DNA of 64,000 bases from Thermosynechococcus sichuanensis E542 (GCF_003555505.1 NZ_CP032152.1:992001-1056000); one strand, 5' to 3'; shown: positions 44,990 through 54,887, counted from the stretch's first letter. Made by a program: numbers and translations. Notes: generated from the sequence alone by a model not told the origin.

Positions 44990-46096
44990 CTATTTCTCTG
45001 ATTTCTCTTGATCGGCTGCGTGGTCTAAGTGGGTTAACAATCCTTTGAGCAACTCCCGTAATAGGCTCGGCCCTTGGTAAATCCAGCCGGTGTAGAGCTG
45101 CACCAGTGTGGCACCGGCCGCTAGTTTTTCAATGACATCCTCTGGGGTGAAAATCCCGCCCACACCAATAATCGGCAGAGTACCTTGGGTCTGTTGATGG
45201 ATAAAGCGAATCACAGCGGTGGCGCGATCGCGCAAGGGGGCACCACTGAGACCTCCTGCCTCCTCCCCTGGCGATCGCCCCGTTTGAGGAATTATCTCGG
45301 TCTTTAGCCCCTGCCGTGCCACTGTAGTATTGGTGGCCACAATGCCGGCGAGTTCATAGGTTTGAATCAGATCAAGGATCGCCGCAATCTGCTCCCAACT
45401 CAAGTCGGGGGCAATTTTCAAAAGCAGGGGTTTGCGGGGGCTGTTGGCGGTTTGGAGTGCCTCTAAAATGGGTTCCAATTGTTCCTTGGCTTGCAGATGC
45501 CGTAATCCGGGTGTGTTGGGAGAACTCACATTAATCACGAAATAATTCCCAAAGGGATGGAGGCGGCGAAAGCTGGCTAAGTAATCCTCTTTTGCGGCGT
45601 CCAAGGGGGTCATTTTTGACTTGCCCAAATTGATACCGATGGGAATCGTCGAGTCGGGCGATCGCTCCAAAAGGGCGGCCATAGCTTCTGCGCCGGCATT
45701 ATTAAACCCCATGCGATTAATTGCTGCGCGATCGGCCGGCAGGCGAAAGAGGCGCGGCTGCGGATTTCCTGGTTGGGGATGCCAAGTAACAGTACCCAAC
45801 TCCGCAAAACCAAAGCCAAAGGCCGACCAGACACTACGGGCGACACCATTTTTATCAAAGCCAGCCGCTAAACCAATGGGATTGGGAAAGCGTAGTCCCC
45901 ACACCTGCCGTTCTAAACGGGGATCTGAAAGGGCATAGCGTTGCTGAAGTTGCTGCCGCAGCCAAGTGGTCAGGGCACGATCCTGATTGAGCCAGCCACA
46001 GAAGGAGATAAACTGCTGGTGCAGAAATTCTGGATCCACCTGCAACCCGGAAAAAAGCAGTGGCCGCAGCAGGTGGCGATAGGGATCAATGGCCAT
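44990..46096 (-). CDS. pyrD: Dihydroorotate dehydrogenase (quinone), class 2
   Basis: 368 residues; oxidises dihydroorotate to orotate in pyrimidine synthesis, coupled to the membrane quinone pool. An N-terminal helix of about 40 residues for membrane contact precedes the flavin barrel. GLRFPNPIGLAAGFDKNGVA and FVINVSSPNTPGLRHL are class 2 marks, with Ser as base. GVGGIFTPEDVIEKLAAGA closes the FMN site. Complete. Confidence 0.95.
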   Translation of the reverse strand: MAIDPYRHLLRPLLFSGLQVDPEFLHQQFISFCGWLNQDRALTTWLRQQLQQRYALSDPRLERQVWGLRFPNPIGLAAGFDKNGVARSVWSAFGFGFAELGTVTWHPQPGNPQPRLFRLPADRAAINRMGFNNAGAEAMAALLERSPDSTIPIGINLGKSKMTPLDAAKEDYLASFRRLHPFGNYFVINVSSPNTPGLRHLQAKEQLEPILEALQTANSPRKPLLLKIAPDLSWEQIAAILDLIQTYELAGIVATNTTVARQGLKTEIIPQTGRSPGEEAGGLSGAPLRDRATAVIRFIHQQTQGTLPIIGVGGIFTPEDVIEKLAAGATLVQLYTGWIYQGPSLLRELLKGLLTHLDHAADQEKSEK

Positions 46097-46146
46097 CTAA
46101 ACTGCCATTCCCCCACCTAAAGGGTTGAATTGTCAACACTGTAACT

Positions 46147-46689
46147 CTAGTCCAGATAGCCCATGAGAACGGGTGAATCATCAATGATATTGGAAGCCAC
46201 AGGACGTTCCCCAGCGGAATAATAGGTTTCAGCAATGTGCAGGCCACTGGTGGTAATCGGACGAATGCCCATCCAATTCACGGTTTCGACAATTTCAAAG
46301 TCATTGGCAGCCACGGGGCGCACCCCCATGATGTTCAGGGTTTCCACCACCCGGAAATTGGTCGCCACAATGGGGCGAATCCCTGCAGAGTTGATGCTGT
46401 CATAGATTTGTAGGCCACTGCTGAGCACAGGACGCTCGCCAGCATCTTTGATCATGTGCACCACTTGCACGGGACTGGCTTCAATGGGACGCAAGCCGGC
46501 ACTATTAAAGGTTTGCCACACCACAATGTCACTGGCTGTGGTTGTGCCTGCGGGGGCGAGGGCGGTTTTTTCGGCAAGGGAGACCATTTGACCGCTATTT
46601 TCCTTGGCGGGCGGGTTGCTGCGACGGGCGGGACGGGCAGCTTTAGCTGTGGGTTCTTCGGGGGGTGGGGTTTGAGGCGTTTCCGTCAT
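46147..46689 (-). CDS. Small protein with six tandem 19-residue GxRP repeats
   Basis: 180 residues, function unknown. After a Pro/Ala-rich tail (about 1 to 50), six repeats follow from residue 58, each with a hydrophobic strand and a G-[LIVE]-RP centre: QTFNSAGLRPIEASPVQ, HMIKDAGERPVLSSGLQ, DSINSAGIRPIVATNFR, ETLNIMGVRPVAANDFE, ETVNWMGIRPITTSGLH and ETYYSAGERPVASNIID. The spacing of 19 residues points to a solenoid-like fold. I know similar unnamed proteins from other cyanobacteria. It stands alone, with a HIP1 site just upstream. Confidence 0.7.
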   Translation of the reverse strand: MTETPQTPPPEEPTAKAARPARRSNPPAKENSGQMVSLAEKTALAPAGTTTASDIVVWQTFNSAGLRPIEASPVQVVHMIKDAGERPVLSSGLQIYDSINSAGIRPIVATNFRVVETLNIMGVRPVAANDFEIVETVNWMGIRPITTSGLHIAETYYSAGERPVASNIIDDSPVLMGYLD

Positions 46690-46833
46690 GGCGATCGCTC
46701 CTAATGCAATAATTCAATCCTACAGGTGAATTCGTATGCAAGCATTCTATAATCTCTAGTCCTTGATCATAGCAGCCAAAGAGGGGTGCCAAAGGCTTAA
46801 GAGATCCCTTTCGGCGCAAGAATGGTTGGCTTT

Positions 46834-47520
46834 TCAGGCGTGCAACAGAGGGATCATGTCAGCGGCTGCCCCTTGGCCAATCACTTTGCCGCGATCCAGC
46901 ACAATGGCACCATCTGCTTGCGCCAGTTCATCGAGACGATGGGTGACCCACAGCGCTGTTATCCCTTGGGTGTTGACCAGTTGGCGTACGTAGCCCAAGA
47001 GTTCCCCCTGGCTATCGGGGTCAAGGAGGGCCGTGGGTTCATCGAGCAATAGCACCCGACAGTGGCGAGCGATCGCCCCGGCAATGGCCACCCGCTGTTT
47101 TTGGCCCCCACTGAGGGCATAGATGGGACGGCGTTCTAGCCCCTGTAAATTTACCGCCTGTAGAGCCGCACTGACCCGCTCGCGCACCTGCCAATAGTTG
47201 AGAGACTCACCATTGAGACTAAAGGCAATATCCGCACCAACACTGGGCATCACCAGTTGGTGATCGGGGTTCTGGAAGACAAAGCCAAGGGGCTGCTCCA
47301 CATAAACTTCGCCACTTTGCGGCTGCAACAGCCCCCCCAAAATCTTCACCAGTGTTGACTTGCCACTGCCATTGCGGCCAAGGAGCATCCACAGTTGTCC
47401 CCGCGGAATTTCTAGGGACACCCGATCCAGCACTGGAACCTCTGGCGACCAGCCAAAGGAAACCTCTTTGAGATGAATTGCTGGGGGGATTGCCGCCATG
47501 GCTTTTTGGACAATGCTCAT
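46834..47520 (-). CDS. ABC transporter ATP-binding protein (ECF/CbiO-like)
   Basis: About 228 residues, ATPase subunit alone. Walker A GRNGSGKSTL, Q-loop FVFQNPDHQLVMP, signature ALSGGQKQRVAIAG and Walker B VLLLDEPTALLD are seen. FQNPDHQLVMPSVGADIAF is typical of energy-coupling factor (EcfA/CbiO) ATPases, so the partner is probably an unlinked EcfT-type permease for a vitamin or metal. ATG 47520 is chosen; the longer reading to 47589 would overlap the divergent sucrose gene and its ribosome-binding site. Confidence 0.82.
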   Translation of the reverse strand: MSIVQKAMAAIPPAIHLKEVSFGWSPEVPVLDRVSLEIPRGQLWMLLGRNGSGKSTLVKILGGLLQPQSGEVYVEQPLGFVFQNPDHQLVMPSVGADIAFSLNGESLNYWQVRERVSAALQAVNLQGLERRPIYALSGGQKQRVAIAGAIARHCRVLLLDEPTALLDPDSQGELLGYVRQLVNTQGITALWVTHRLDELAQADGAIVLDRGKVIGQGAAADMIPLLHA

Positions 47521-47583
47521 GTTTTTCGGTAGGGTGAGGATGACCCCCAATTGGGTTGTCGTGCACCAAGGAAGGGAGCGGCT

Positions 47584-49734
47584 ATGCAAGAGGGATTATA
47601 CATTGTCCTCATCAGTATTCATGGTTTGATTCGGGGCGATCGCCTTGAACTAGGACGAGACGCCGATACGGGAGGGCAAACGCGCTATGTGGTCGAACTG
47701 GCAAAAACCCTTGCCGCCCATCCCCGGGTCGCACAGGTAGATTTGGTCACTCGTCTGATTCCGGATGCCAAGGTCAGTCCCGACTATGCCCAGCCCATTG
47801 AGCGGATTGGCGATCGCGCCCGCATTGTCCGCCTAGCCTGTGGCCCTCGCCGCTACTTGCGCAAGGAAGTGCTTTGGCCCTATCTAGACGTATTTGCCGA
47901 TGAACTGTTGCGCCATCTGCGCCAAAGTGGCCGCATGCCTGATGTTATCCACACTCACTATGCCGATGCCGGTTATGTGGGCTGCCGTGTTGCCGGCTGG
48001 CTAGGGGTTCCTCTTGTTCACACAGGGCATTCCCTCGGCCGGGTGAAGCGACAGCGACTCCTTGCCCAGGGCAGTAAACCCGATGCCATTGAGGAGCAGT
48101 TTCACTTTACGACTCGCATTGAGGCCGAGGAGCAAACCCTTGCCAGTGCGGCACTGATTATTGCCAGTACCCATCAGGAGGTCGAAGAGCAGTATCGTCT
48201 CTACGATCAATACGACCCAGTACGGATGGCGGTGATTCCGCCGGGGGTGGACACCAGCCGTTTCTATCCAGCCCCTGTGCCAGCGGATTTGCCGTTTCGT
48301 CAGGAATTGCGTCGCTTTTTAGTGGAACCGGACAAGCCCTTTATCTTTTGCCTCTCCCGCCCGGTACCGCGCAAGAATGTTGCCGCCCTGCTCAATGTCT
48401 ATGGCAGCGATCCCTTTTTACAGGAGCGAGCGAATCTCGTCTTAGTGCTCGGCAATCGCACCGATATCAGCAAGATGGAAGCCAGCCCTCGCCAAGTGCT
48501 GACAGAACTCTTTTTGCTGGTCGATCGCTATGACCTCTATGGTAAAGTCGCCTATCCGAAAACCCATACCAGCGATGAAGTCCCCGATCTCTACCGTTTA
48601 GCGGCACAGCAGCGGGGGGTGTTTATCAATCCGGCCCTTACTGAGCCCTTTGGCCTGACGCTCATTGAAGCGGCGGCCTGTGGATTACCGATTTTAGCCA
48701 CGGCGGATGGCGGTCCCCAAGAGATTATCCGCCACTGTCGCAATGGGTTGCTTTTTGATGCCCTTGATTTAGAAGCCATTCGCAGTGCTTTGCATCAAGC
48801 CTTTCAAAGTGATAGCCAATGGCAGACTTGGGCAGACAATGGCCTTAAGGGGGTACAAGCTCACTACTCTTGGCGCAGTCATGTCGAGATGTATCTGCAC
48901 GCCCTTGATCAACTGGCGGAAAAATCAGTCTTGCCCGTGTTGAGTGTGCAACGCCAACCCGCTCAGTACCAAAGCAATAAACTGCCAACCACGCTGACAC
49001 GGAACCGCCTGCTCACCCTCGAACGCCTGTTGATTAGTGATATTGACAATACGCTGATTGGCGATCGCGCCGCCCTTGAGCGACTATTGAGCCTTCTGCA
49101 ACGCCGTCCGGAAATGGGCTTTGGGGTGGCAACGGGGCGTCACCTCGAAATTACCCTAGAGGTACTCCATGAATGGGGCGTGCCGATTCCCGATGTTTTA
49201 ATTACCTCCGTCGGCAGTGAAATTCACTATGGCCCTCACTTGGTTCCCGACACCAGTTGGCAGCAGCACATTAGCTATCGCTGGGAACCGCAACGGGTCA
49301 GAGACACCCTTGCCGATGTGGCGGGTCTAACGCTGCAACCCCCAGAAAATCAACGCTCCCACAAGATCAGCTACAACGTGGATACCACGGTTCTCCCCAG
49401 CATTACACCCGTGTTGCGTCTGCTCCGGCAGCAAAAACTGCACTGTCGGCCGATTTTCTCCCACAACCAGTTCCTAGATATTTTGCCCCTACGTGCTTCT
49501 AAGGGGGATGCCCTGCGCTACTTAGCTCTCAAGTGGGGCTATCCACTGCAAAAACTGTTAGTGGCTGGCGATTCTGGCAATGATGAGCAAATGCTGACGG
49601 GCAATACCCTTGCCGTTGTTGTGGGCAATCACAGTCCTGAATTGGAAAAGCTGCGCGATCGCCCCCACATTTACTTTGCTCAAGGTCACTATGCCCAAGG
49701 GATTCTCGAAGCGATTGAACACTATGGCTTCTAA
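47584..49734 (+). CDS. sps: Sucrose-phosphate synthase with C-terminal HAD phosphatase domain
   Basis: 716 residues. The N-terminal GT-B domain (about 1 to 460) starts LISIHGLIRGDRLELGRDAD and has PALTEPFGLTLIEAAACGLP, joining UDP-glucose (or ADP-glucose) and fructose-6-phosphate. The C-terminal part (about 480 to 716) is a sucrose-phosphatase-like HAD domain with SDIDNTLIGD, KGDALRYLALKWG and VAGDSGNDEQML, so the catalytic Asp residues and Lys look intact. It makes sucrose as an osmolyte. ATG 47584 follows AAGGAAGGGAG; an upstream start at 47551 lacks support. Confidence 0.93.
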   Translation: MQEGLYIVLISIHGLIRGDRLELGRDADTGGQTRYVVELAKTLAAHPRVAQVDLVTRLIPDAKVSPDYAQPIERIGDRARIVRLACGPRRYLRKEVLWPYLDVFADELLRHLRQSGRMPDVIHTHYADAGYVGCRVAGWLGVPLVHTGHSLGRVKRQRLLAQGSKPDAIEEQFHFTTRIEAEEQTLASAALIIASTHQEVEEQYRLYDQYDPVRMAVIPPGVDTSRFYPAPVPADLPFRQELRRFLVEPDKPFIFCLSRPVPRKNVAALLNVYGSDPFLQERANLVLVLGNRTDISKMEASPRQVLTELFLLVDRYDLYGKVAYPKTHTSDEVPDLYRLAAQQRGVFINPALTEPFGLTLIEAAACGLPILATADGGPQEIIRHCRNGLLFDALDLEAIRSALHQAFQSDSQWQTWADNGLKGVQAHYSWRSHVEMYLHALDQLAEKSVLPVLSVQRQPAQYQSNKLPTTLTRNRLLTLERLLISDIDNTLIGDRAALERLLSLLQRRPEMGFGVATGRHLEITLEVLHEWGVPIPDVLITSVGSEIHYGPHLVPDTSWQQHISYRWEPQRVRDTLADVAGLTLQPPENQRSHKISYNVDTTVLPSITPVLRLLRQQKLHCRPIFSHNQFLDILPLRASKGDALRYLALKWGYPLQKLLVAGDSGNDEQMLTGNTLAVVVGNHSPELEKLRDRPHIYFAQGHYAQGILEAIEHYGF

Positions 49735-50729
49735 CGAAACGCCTGCGACAGCGTCAAACTAGAAATGCCCTTGGCGTGATAATCGGCAAGAATTTGATCC
49801 AGCGCCTCCACCGTCCGTTGCCGACTGGGATTGAGTTGGGGGTTTTGCTGCAGGGCTGGGTTAAATTCAGTGCCATCGTGCATCAGCACCAGTTGGCGAT
49901 CGCCCCCCTGAATCACACTGTTGGCAATCATGGTTGTGGTTGTTTCAATATTCCAATCTTGGGTATCCAATGACCAAAGGGCAGAATTCATCCCCAAAGC
50001 CTTCACATAGGCTAGTACTTGAGCATTTTGATCGCCATAGGGGGCACGAAACCAACGTGGGTAATAGTTGACACCAATTTGTTGCAAGCATTGATGGATT
50101 TGCTGCTGATTTTTTGCCAACTGTGCCCACTGCGCCTCTGAGGATTCTTGGGTTAAGAGCAGATGATCGTAGGTGTGATTGCCAATTTCATGCCCCTCCC
50201 GATAGATCTGCTGCAAAATGTCGCAATGCTGAGCCACTCGTCCGCCAATCACAAAAAAGGTTGCCTTCATACCGTACTGGCGTAACTTCGCAAGGATAGG
50301 CAGCGTGTATTCTGGTGTTGGGCCATCATCAAACGTGAGTGCTACATAATTAGCAGGAATTTTGGCTGCGTAGATTTCAGCATTGTCGTAGTTAATGTTG
50401 ATAAATTCACTTGGCGTCGGCAGCGGTTGATGGTTTCTTGATGGTGGTAGTGGCGGAGATTGTCGAGAATTCATTGGTACTTGTGTTTGTCTTGGTACTG
50501 CCTGTGTCTGATTTGTTATTGCCCTTGAATTTGGTTCTGCTGCTGGGGGTGTTGCTGGCTGGTTTGCGGACTGAGAGCCATAAAGGCGAAAGAGCGCAGT
50601 GCTGATGAAGATTACTAGAATGGTTGCTACTGCGAAAGATACAAATTTGATCAACTTCTGAGAGCGAGTATTTCCAGCCTTTTGCAACAGCGGTTTAGCT
50701 TGAGGTCTGATGTTATTTAATCTACCCAT
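49731..50729 (-). CDS. Membrane-anchored polysaccharide deacetylase
   Basis: 332 residues of the NodB/CE4 family. An N-terminal signal anchor (LIKFVSFAVATILVIFISTA) is followed by a Ser/Pro/Gln-rich linker and the deacetylase domain from about 125. TFDDGPTPEYTLP has the catalytic Asp, and HEIGNHTYDHLLLT the zinc His pair. It should remove acetyl groups from peptidoglycan or another wall glycan outside the membrane. It overlaps the kinase gene upstream by 13 bases, and the sucrose gene downstream by four. Confidence 0.88.
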   Translation of the reverse strand: MGRLNNIRPQAKPLLQKAGNTRSQKLIKFVSFAVATILVIFISTALFRLYGSQSANQPATPPAAEPNSRAITNQTQAVPRQTQVPMNSRQSPPLPPSRNHQPLPTPSEFININYDNAEIYAAKIPANYVALTFDDGPTPEYTLPILAKLRQYGMKATFFVIGGRVAQHCDILQQIYREGHEIGNHTYDHLLLTQESSEAQWAQLAKNQQQIHQCLQQIGVNYYPRWFRAPYGDQNAQVLAYVKALGMNSALWSLDTQDWNIETTTTMIANSVIQGGDRQLVLMHDGTEFNPALQQNPQLNPSRQRTVEALDQILADYHAKGISSLTLSQAFR

Positions 50730-52759
50730 GTTGGTTCACCCACGTAGAAAGAATACCCACTTTCTTGGCTCAGCGAATTGGCAAAAGCTTCGGCATCTTC
50801 CTTTGAACGAAAACTCGCTACTTGAGTTTGGCCACCGACAATAATGGCATCACCACAATAACGCTCTTTGACAATACCTAGTGCAGCACTTGGCCCTCGC
50901 ACCGGCCACCAATAAGCTCCAGGAGCATAGCTGGAACCACAGGCAGATTTCCACGACAATTTGGCTGTTCTAGGCGCGGGGGTGTCTATTTCCTCAATGG
51001 GTGAAGGAGTGGCTGTGGGGGTCGCGGTGGCTGTTGGCGTTGGTGTATCTGTTGGCAAAGGCTTCGGTTCTGGCGTGGGCGATGGCGATTCAACAGGGGG
51101 GGATGGCTCGGGTGTTGCCACAACTGGCGGTGGATTGGTCGGGGAAGATGAATGCAAGGGGAGTGTTGGTGAAGGGCGAGGTTCGAGGCGGTTCCACAGC
51201 AAAATCAGCGCGATCGCTGCAAACATACTCCCAAATGCGATCAGTAGTGAGACGAGAACTAGCCATGGCGGTAATGATGGCTGGCCTGTGGGTACGGGCT
51301 GCGTTACAGAGAAGGGTTGGCTTGTCGGGGTGTTAGGAAAGGGTTGAGGTGGAGCAACGGGTTCGTGGACAACACTTCCCGTCTCAAGAATCCTCCAGCA
51401 TTGATCCTGCCGTTCGACTCGTGCCGGCTTCAGGAGTTGCCCTGACTTTTCACTGGGGTGCTGGGGTAAGGTTCGCCGAAATAGATAAGGATCGAATTCC
51501 CCCTTGTGCAAGGGAATGAGCCAAGACTGCTGATTGACATCTGTGATAACGAAATAACTAGAATTAGAACTACTCTCAGTAAAAACGAGTTCTTGACTTT
51601 GGGGACTCAAGGGATGGATAGGGGCAACCCGTGTGGCATAGTTCTGGAGCTCTAGCCAATCACTATGGAGGCCACTGTTGTACTTTTCAAGCAGCCAATT
51701 GACCGATGGCACTAGCCGTGGTGAATAGGACTGCTCATCAATGACTGTTGTTTCTAGCTCTTGGGTCTCTGGCGCTTTTGGGTCTTCTATTTGTATTTCT
51801 TCTAGGGCAGCTTCTACTTCTTTGGCAGATTGATAGCGATCGCTGGGGGCAACAGCCAGCATCTTCGCTAAAATACTGCGAAACTTAGGTGTAACTTGAA
51901 CGTACTTGTGCCAGTTCCAAGCGTGATGATAGTTATCAAATAATTCTCTAGGGTCTTTGCCAGTGAGTAAGACAATACAGGTCACGGCTAAGGCATACAG
52001 ATCAGAACTCGGAAAAACCTGCTCACCTCTCTGTTGCTCTGGTGCTGCATAATGCGCCGTATAAATTTTTGTATGTCCCTTGGCGACTTCCGTAACACGA
52101 GAAATCTCTTTGACTGCACCAAAATCAATCAGGTAAAGGCGACGTTGCCCCGGAAATTTACTGTTTTTTGCCGATTGGCGGATAATATTTGCTGGCTTAA
52201 TGTCTCGATGAATCGCTCCTTGATCGTGGATGTACTGCAAAACAGGTAGGAGATCCTTCAAGACACCCTGAACTTCCCGCTCACTCAAAGAACTGCGATG
52301 GACTAGTTCAGACTCCAGCGTATCGCCATCAATAAATTCCTGAACTAGATAAAAATAGTTTTGCTCCGCTTCTCCTGTGGTGCTGCTCACCCGCTCTTGA
52401 AAAAAGGCAAAGAGAGTAGGAATTTGGGGATGCTCTCCTAGTTTTTCTAGGAGTCGTGCTTCTCGCTTGAATAAATCTTCTGCTTTTTGCAAGAGAGCCG
52501 GGTTAGAGGTTTCTACTTGCAGTTGCTTGATCACACACTGGCGTTTGGCGGGGGTATCTAAATCCCGTGCGAGGTAGGTAATCCCAAAGCCGCCTTGTCC
52601 CAAAACTTGTTGAGCAACATAGCGCCCCCGCAAAATTAAAGGCATGCCGCAGTTGGCACAGCACTTTTGGCCAATGCTGTCAGCAGAGACATCCCCATCT
52701 AGTTCAGGCAGGTCATTGTAGGGGCGGGAACACTGGGGGCGGGTGCAGTAAATAAGCAT
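50717..52759 (-). CDS. Serine/threonine protein kinase, membrane-anchored
   Basis: 680 residues. A short zinc-ribbon-like N-terminus (CTRPQCSRP, CCANCGMP) precedes the kinase domain (about 45 to 320) with VLGQGGFGITYLARD, IHRDIKPANII and YLIDFGAVKEI. A linker, one membrane helix (LPPWLVLVSLLIAFGSMFAA) and a long Pro/Thr/Ser region follow, ending in an about 75-residue domain outside the membrane (AKLSWKSACGSSYAPGAYWW). This is the usual build of cyanobacterial SpkB/C-like kinases. The overlap with the deacetylase gene suggests that both are co-expressed. Confidence 0.88.
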   Translation of the reverse strand: MLIYCTRPQCSRPYNDLPELDGDVSADSIGQKCCANCGMPLILRGRYVAQQVLGQGGFGITYLARDLDTPAKRQCVIKQLQVETSNPALLQKAEDLFKREARLLEKLGEHPQIPTLFAFFQERVSSTTGEAEQNYFYLVQEFIDGDTLESELVHRSSLSEREVQGVLKDLLPVLQYIHDQGAIHRDIKPANIIRQSAKNSKFPGQRRLYLIDFGAVKEISRVTEVAKGHTKIYTAHYAAPEQQRGEQVFPSSDLYALAVTCIVLLTGKDPRELFDNYHHAWNWHKYVQVTPKFRSILAKMLAVAPSDRYQSAKEVEAALEEIQIEDPKAPETQELETTVIDEQSYSPRLVPSVNWLLEKYNSGLHSDWLELQNYATRVAPIHPLSPQSQELVFTESSSNSSYFVITDVNQQSWLIPLHKGEFDPYLFRRTLPQHPSEKSGQLLKPARVERQDQCWRILETGSVVHEPVAPPQPFPNTPTSQPFSVTQPVPTGQPSLPPWLVLVSLLIAFGSMFAAIALILLWNRLEPRPSPTLPLHSSSPTNPPPVVATPEPSPPVESPSPTPEPKPLPTDTPTPTATATPTATPSPIEEIDTPAPRTAKLSWKSACGSSYAPGAYWWPVRGPSAALGIVKERYCGDAIIVGGQTQVASFRSKEDAEAFANSLSQESGYSFYVGEPTWVD

Positions 52760-52793
52760 TGTCCTATGTTAAATAGCACCAACTTATCCACAA

Positions 52794-54836
52794 TTAAAGC
52801 TGATCGAACACCTGAGTGACAACTTCGGGGCTAACGGAGATACTGTCAAGACCTAAGTCAGTTAACCACGGCAACCAATGGGGATAACGGGTGGGGGCTT
52901 CACCACACAAACTACAGCCTAAATGGTGGGCTTTGGCCTCCTGAATGAGTTGGGCGATCGCCCCCCGAACGGCAGGATGGTCTTCATTTAGCTCGGGTAG
53001 TGCTATTTCCCGATCAATCCCCAAGAGGAGTTGGGTCAGATCATTGGTGCCAATGGTAATTCCAGCAACACCAAGATTAGCTAGATCAGACAGTAAAAAT
53101 AAAATGGCCGGCACTTCCGCCATGACCCACAGTTCCACACCCGCATTGGGGGCGAGGCCATGCTCCGCAAGTGCCTTTTGACAATAGGCCACTTCACTGA
53201 CACTGCGCACAAAGGGCAGAACAATCCGCAGGGGGCACGATTCTTCTAAACGGTGGGCGATCGCCAGCGCCGACAGTTCTAAGTGAAAGAGGTCTGGGCA
53301 GTGAGGATAGCGACTCACGCCCCGCAGCCCCCAGTCGGTTTCCGGTTCAAAGCGATGCCCCCCCAACAGTTGCCGATAATCCGCTGGCCGCAAATCCAAC
53401 GTGCGATAAAAGAGGGGACGAGGGGCGATCGCCCGCATAAATTCACACAGGTGCTGCACCCAGCGATCGCGCAACTGCTCAGTTTCCCCCTGCTCTAACC
53501 AATGACAGGGATGGCGATGATCCAAAAAGGCGAGCAGCATTAACTCTGAGCGCAACAGGCCAATGCCATCACAGGGGAGCGATCGCAACAACCGCAGGGC
53601 ACTCACTTGACTCACATTGACCATAACCTGCAAGGGCAACCGCTTGACTGCTTGGGGTGAGGGCGTTTGGAGAGAGGGGGTAGCCACCACTGGCAATGGC
53701 TCTGGGGGCAGTTGATAGATAGACCCCCGATGACCATCGAGAAACAGCGTCATTCCCGAACTAATCTGTTGAGTGGCATTGGCCACACCCACCACCGCCG
53801 GCCGTCCCAATTCCCGCGCTAGAATCGCTCCATGACTGGTTAGCCCCCCTTGCTCACAAATCACACCAACAGCAGCATTCACGAGGGGCAACCAATGGGG
53901 GGGAATACTTTTGCTGACTAAAATCCGTCCGGCAACGGCAGCGGGAGCACAGGGATCTGTAACCACAATGGCGGGGGCAATCGCCTGCCCGGGAGCAGCG
54001 GGAATCCCTTCAGCAAGTAATGTGTGTGCTACTGTCTGCGGCGCAGGAAGAACCGGCAGAGGCTCTGCCAAACACTGCCCCCACCAAACCTGTGTCTGGC
54101 TGCGATGCCAAACCCATAGATGGGACGCCCCACCGCGACAGGCTTGATGCAACTGTTGCTCCTCTGCGGGCGTCAGCTCAACTCCCCTCGGTGGCAGGGG
54201 AATGCCTTGATGAGGGAGAGCCACACCACTGGCGATCGCCCGCAACGTTGGCTCCGTTCCTCTCCACCAGCCTGAGGCAACAATCGTACTCAAGGGGTAG
54301 AGTAAAATCCCTGCTTTAACCTGACAAAAATCCCATCCCTGCTGCCAGTAGGTATAGAGATTCTTGGCTCGCACAAGGGTAGCAAAGGCAGCTTCGATTG
54401 CCTGATGACACAGGGGTAAACTGGGGTCGTTTAATACCGCTCCACGGCCTAGTCCCCAAGGTAAGTCCGCAGATTCCTGCCAAAGATAGGTAGTAAGAAC
54501 AAGATGACACTCTCCCCCCTGTTGTTGCCAAAAGTGATGACAAGCAGCAAAAACCGTTTCTAGCTCTCCCACATCCAAGGGGGGTAATTGATGGGTCATC
54601 TCCAGAGCCAGTGCTTTGAGATCAGTGCTATTGGGGGGAATTTCCTGCCAGCGATCGCAGGCCGCCTGCCACAGCGGAATCACTCCAGAGCGCAACTGCT
54701 GCCAAACACTGGTGGCAATCAACCACACAGGATGAGGTGGCGGCAAGACTTTTTGTGTCTCTTGCAGGGCAACCAACGTAGGAGAAAGGGCTTCCGCTGG
54801 GTACTGCTGTAGGGGTTCCAAAAGGAGCGATGTCAC
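52794..54836 (-). CDS. PEP-utilising enzyme family protein (EI/PEP synthase-like)
   Basis: 680 residues. The phosphohistidine swivel domain (about 300 to 375) has VGVICEQGGLTSHGAILARE with the active His. The PEP-binding barrel (about 405 to 680) shows GIGLLRSELMLLAF, GVELWVMAEVPAILFLLSDL, ITIGTNDLTQLLLGIDRE and the C-terminal Cys in CSLCGEAPTRYP. The first 270 residues do not show the ATP-grasp motifs of PEP synthase. It could be a degenerate PEP synthase, or a PTS enzyme I-like protein; cyanobacteria generally lack a sugar PTS. GTG start with GAGGA about 13 bases upstream. Confidence 0.72.
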   Translation of the reverse strand: MTSLLLEPLQQYPAEALSPTLVALQETQKVLPPPHPVWLIATSVWQQLRSGVIPLWQAACDRWQEIPPNSTDLKALALEMTHQLPPLDVGELETVFAACHHFWQQQGGECHLVLTTYLWQESADLPWGLGRGAVLNDPSLPLCHQAIEAAFATLVRAKNLYTYWQQGWDFCQVKAGILLYPLSTIVASGWWRGTEPTLRAIASGVALPHQGIPLPPRGVELTPAEEQQLHQACRGGASHLWVWHRSQTQVWWGQCLAEPLPVLPAPQTVAHTLLAEGIPAAPGQAIAPAIVVTDPCAPAAVAGRILVSKSIPPHWLPLVNAAVGVICEQGGLTSHGAILARELGRPAVVGVANATQQISSGMTLFLDGHRGSIYQLPPEPLPVVATPSLQTPSPQAVKRLPLQVMVNVSQVSALRLLRSLPCDGIGLLRSELMLLAFLDHRHPCHWLEQGETEQLRDRWVQHLCEFMRAIAPRPLFYRTLDLRPADYRQLLGGHRFEPETDWGLRGVSRYPHCPDLFHLELSALAIAHRLEESCPLRIVLPFVRSVSEVAYCQKALAEHGLAPNAGVELWVMAEVPAILFLLSDLANLGVAGITIGTNDLTQLLLGIDREIALPELNEDHPAVRGAIAQLIQEAKAHHLGCSLCGEAPTRYPHWLPWLTDLGLDSISVSPEVVTQVFDQL

Positions 54837-54887
54837 AGATCATCTTCCTCAATCACCTGTAGGCAGTCACCAATCCAACGCTGACGC

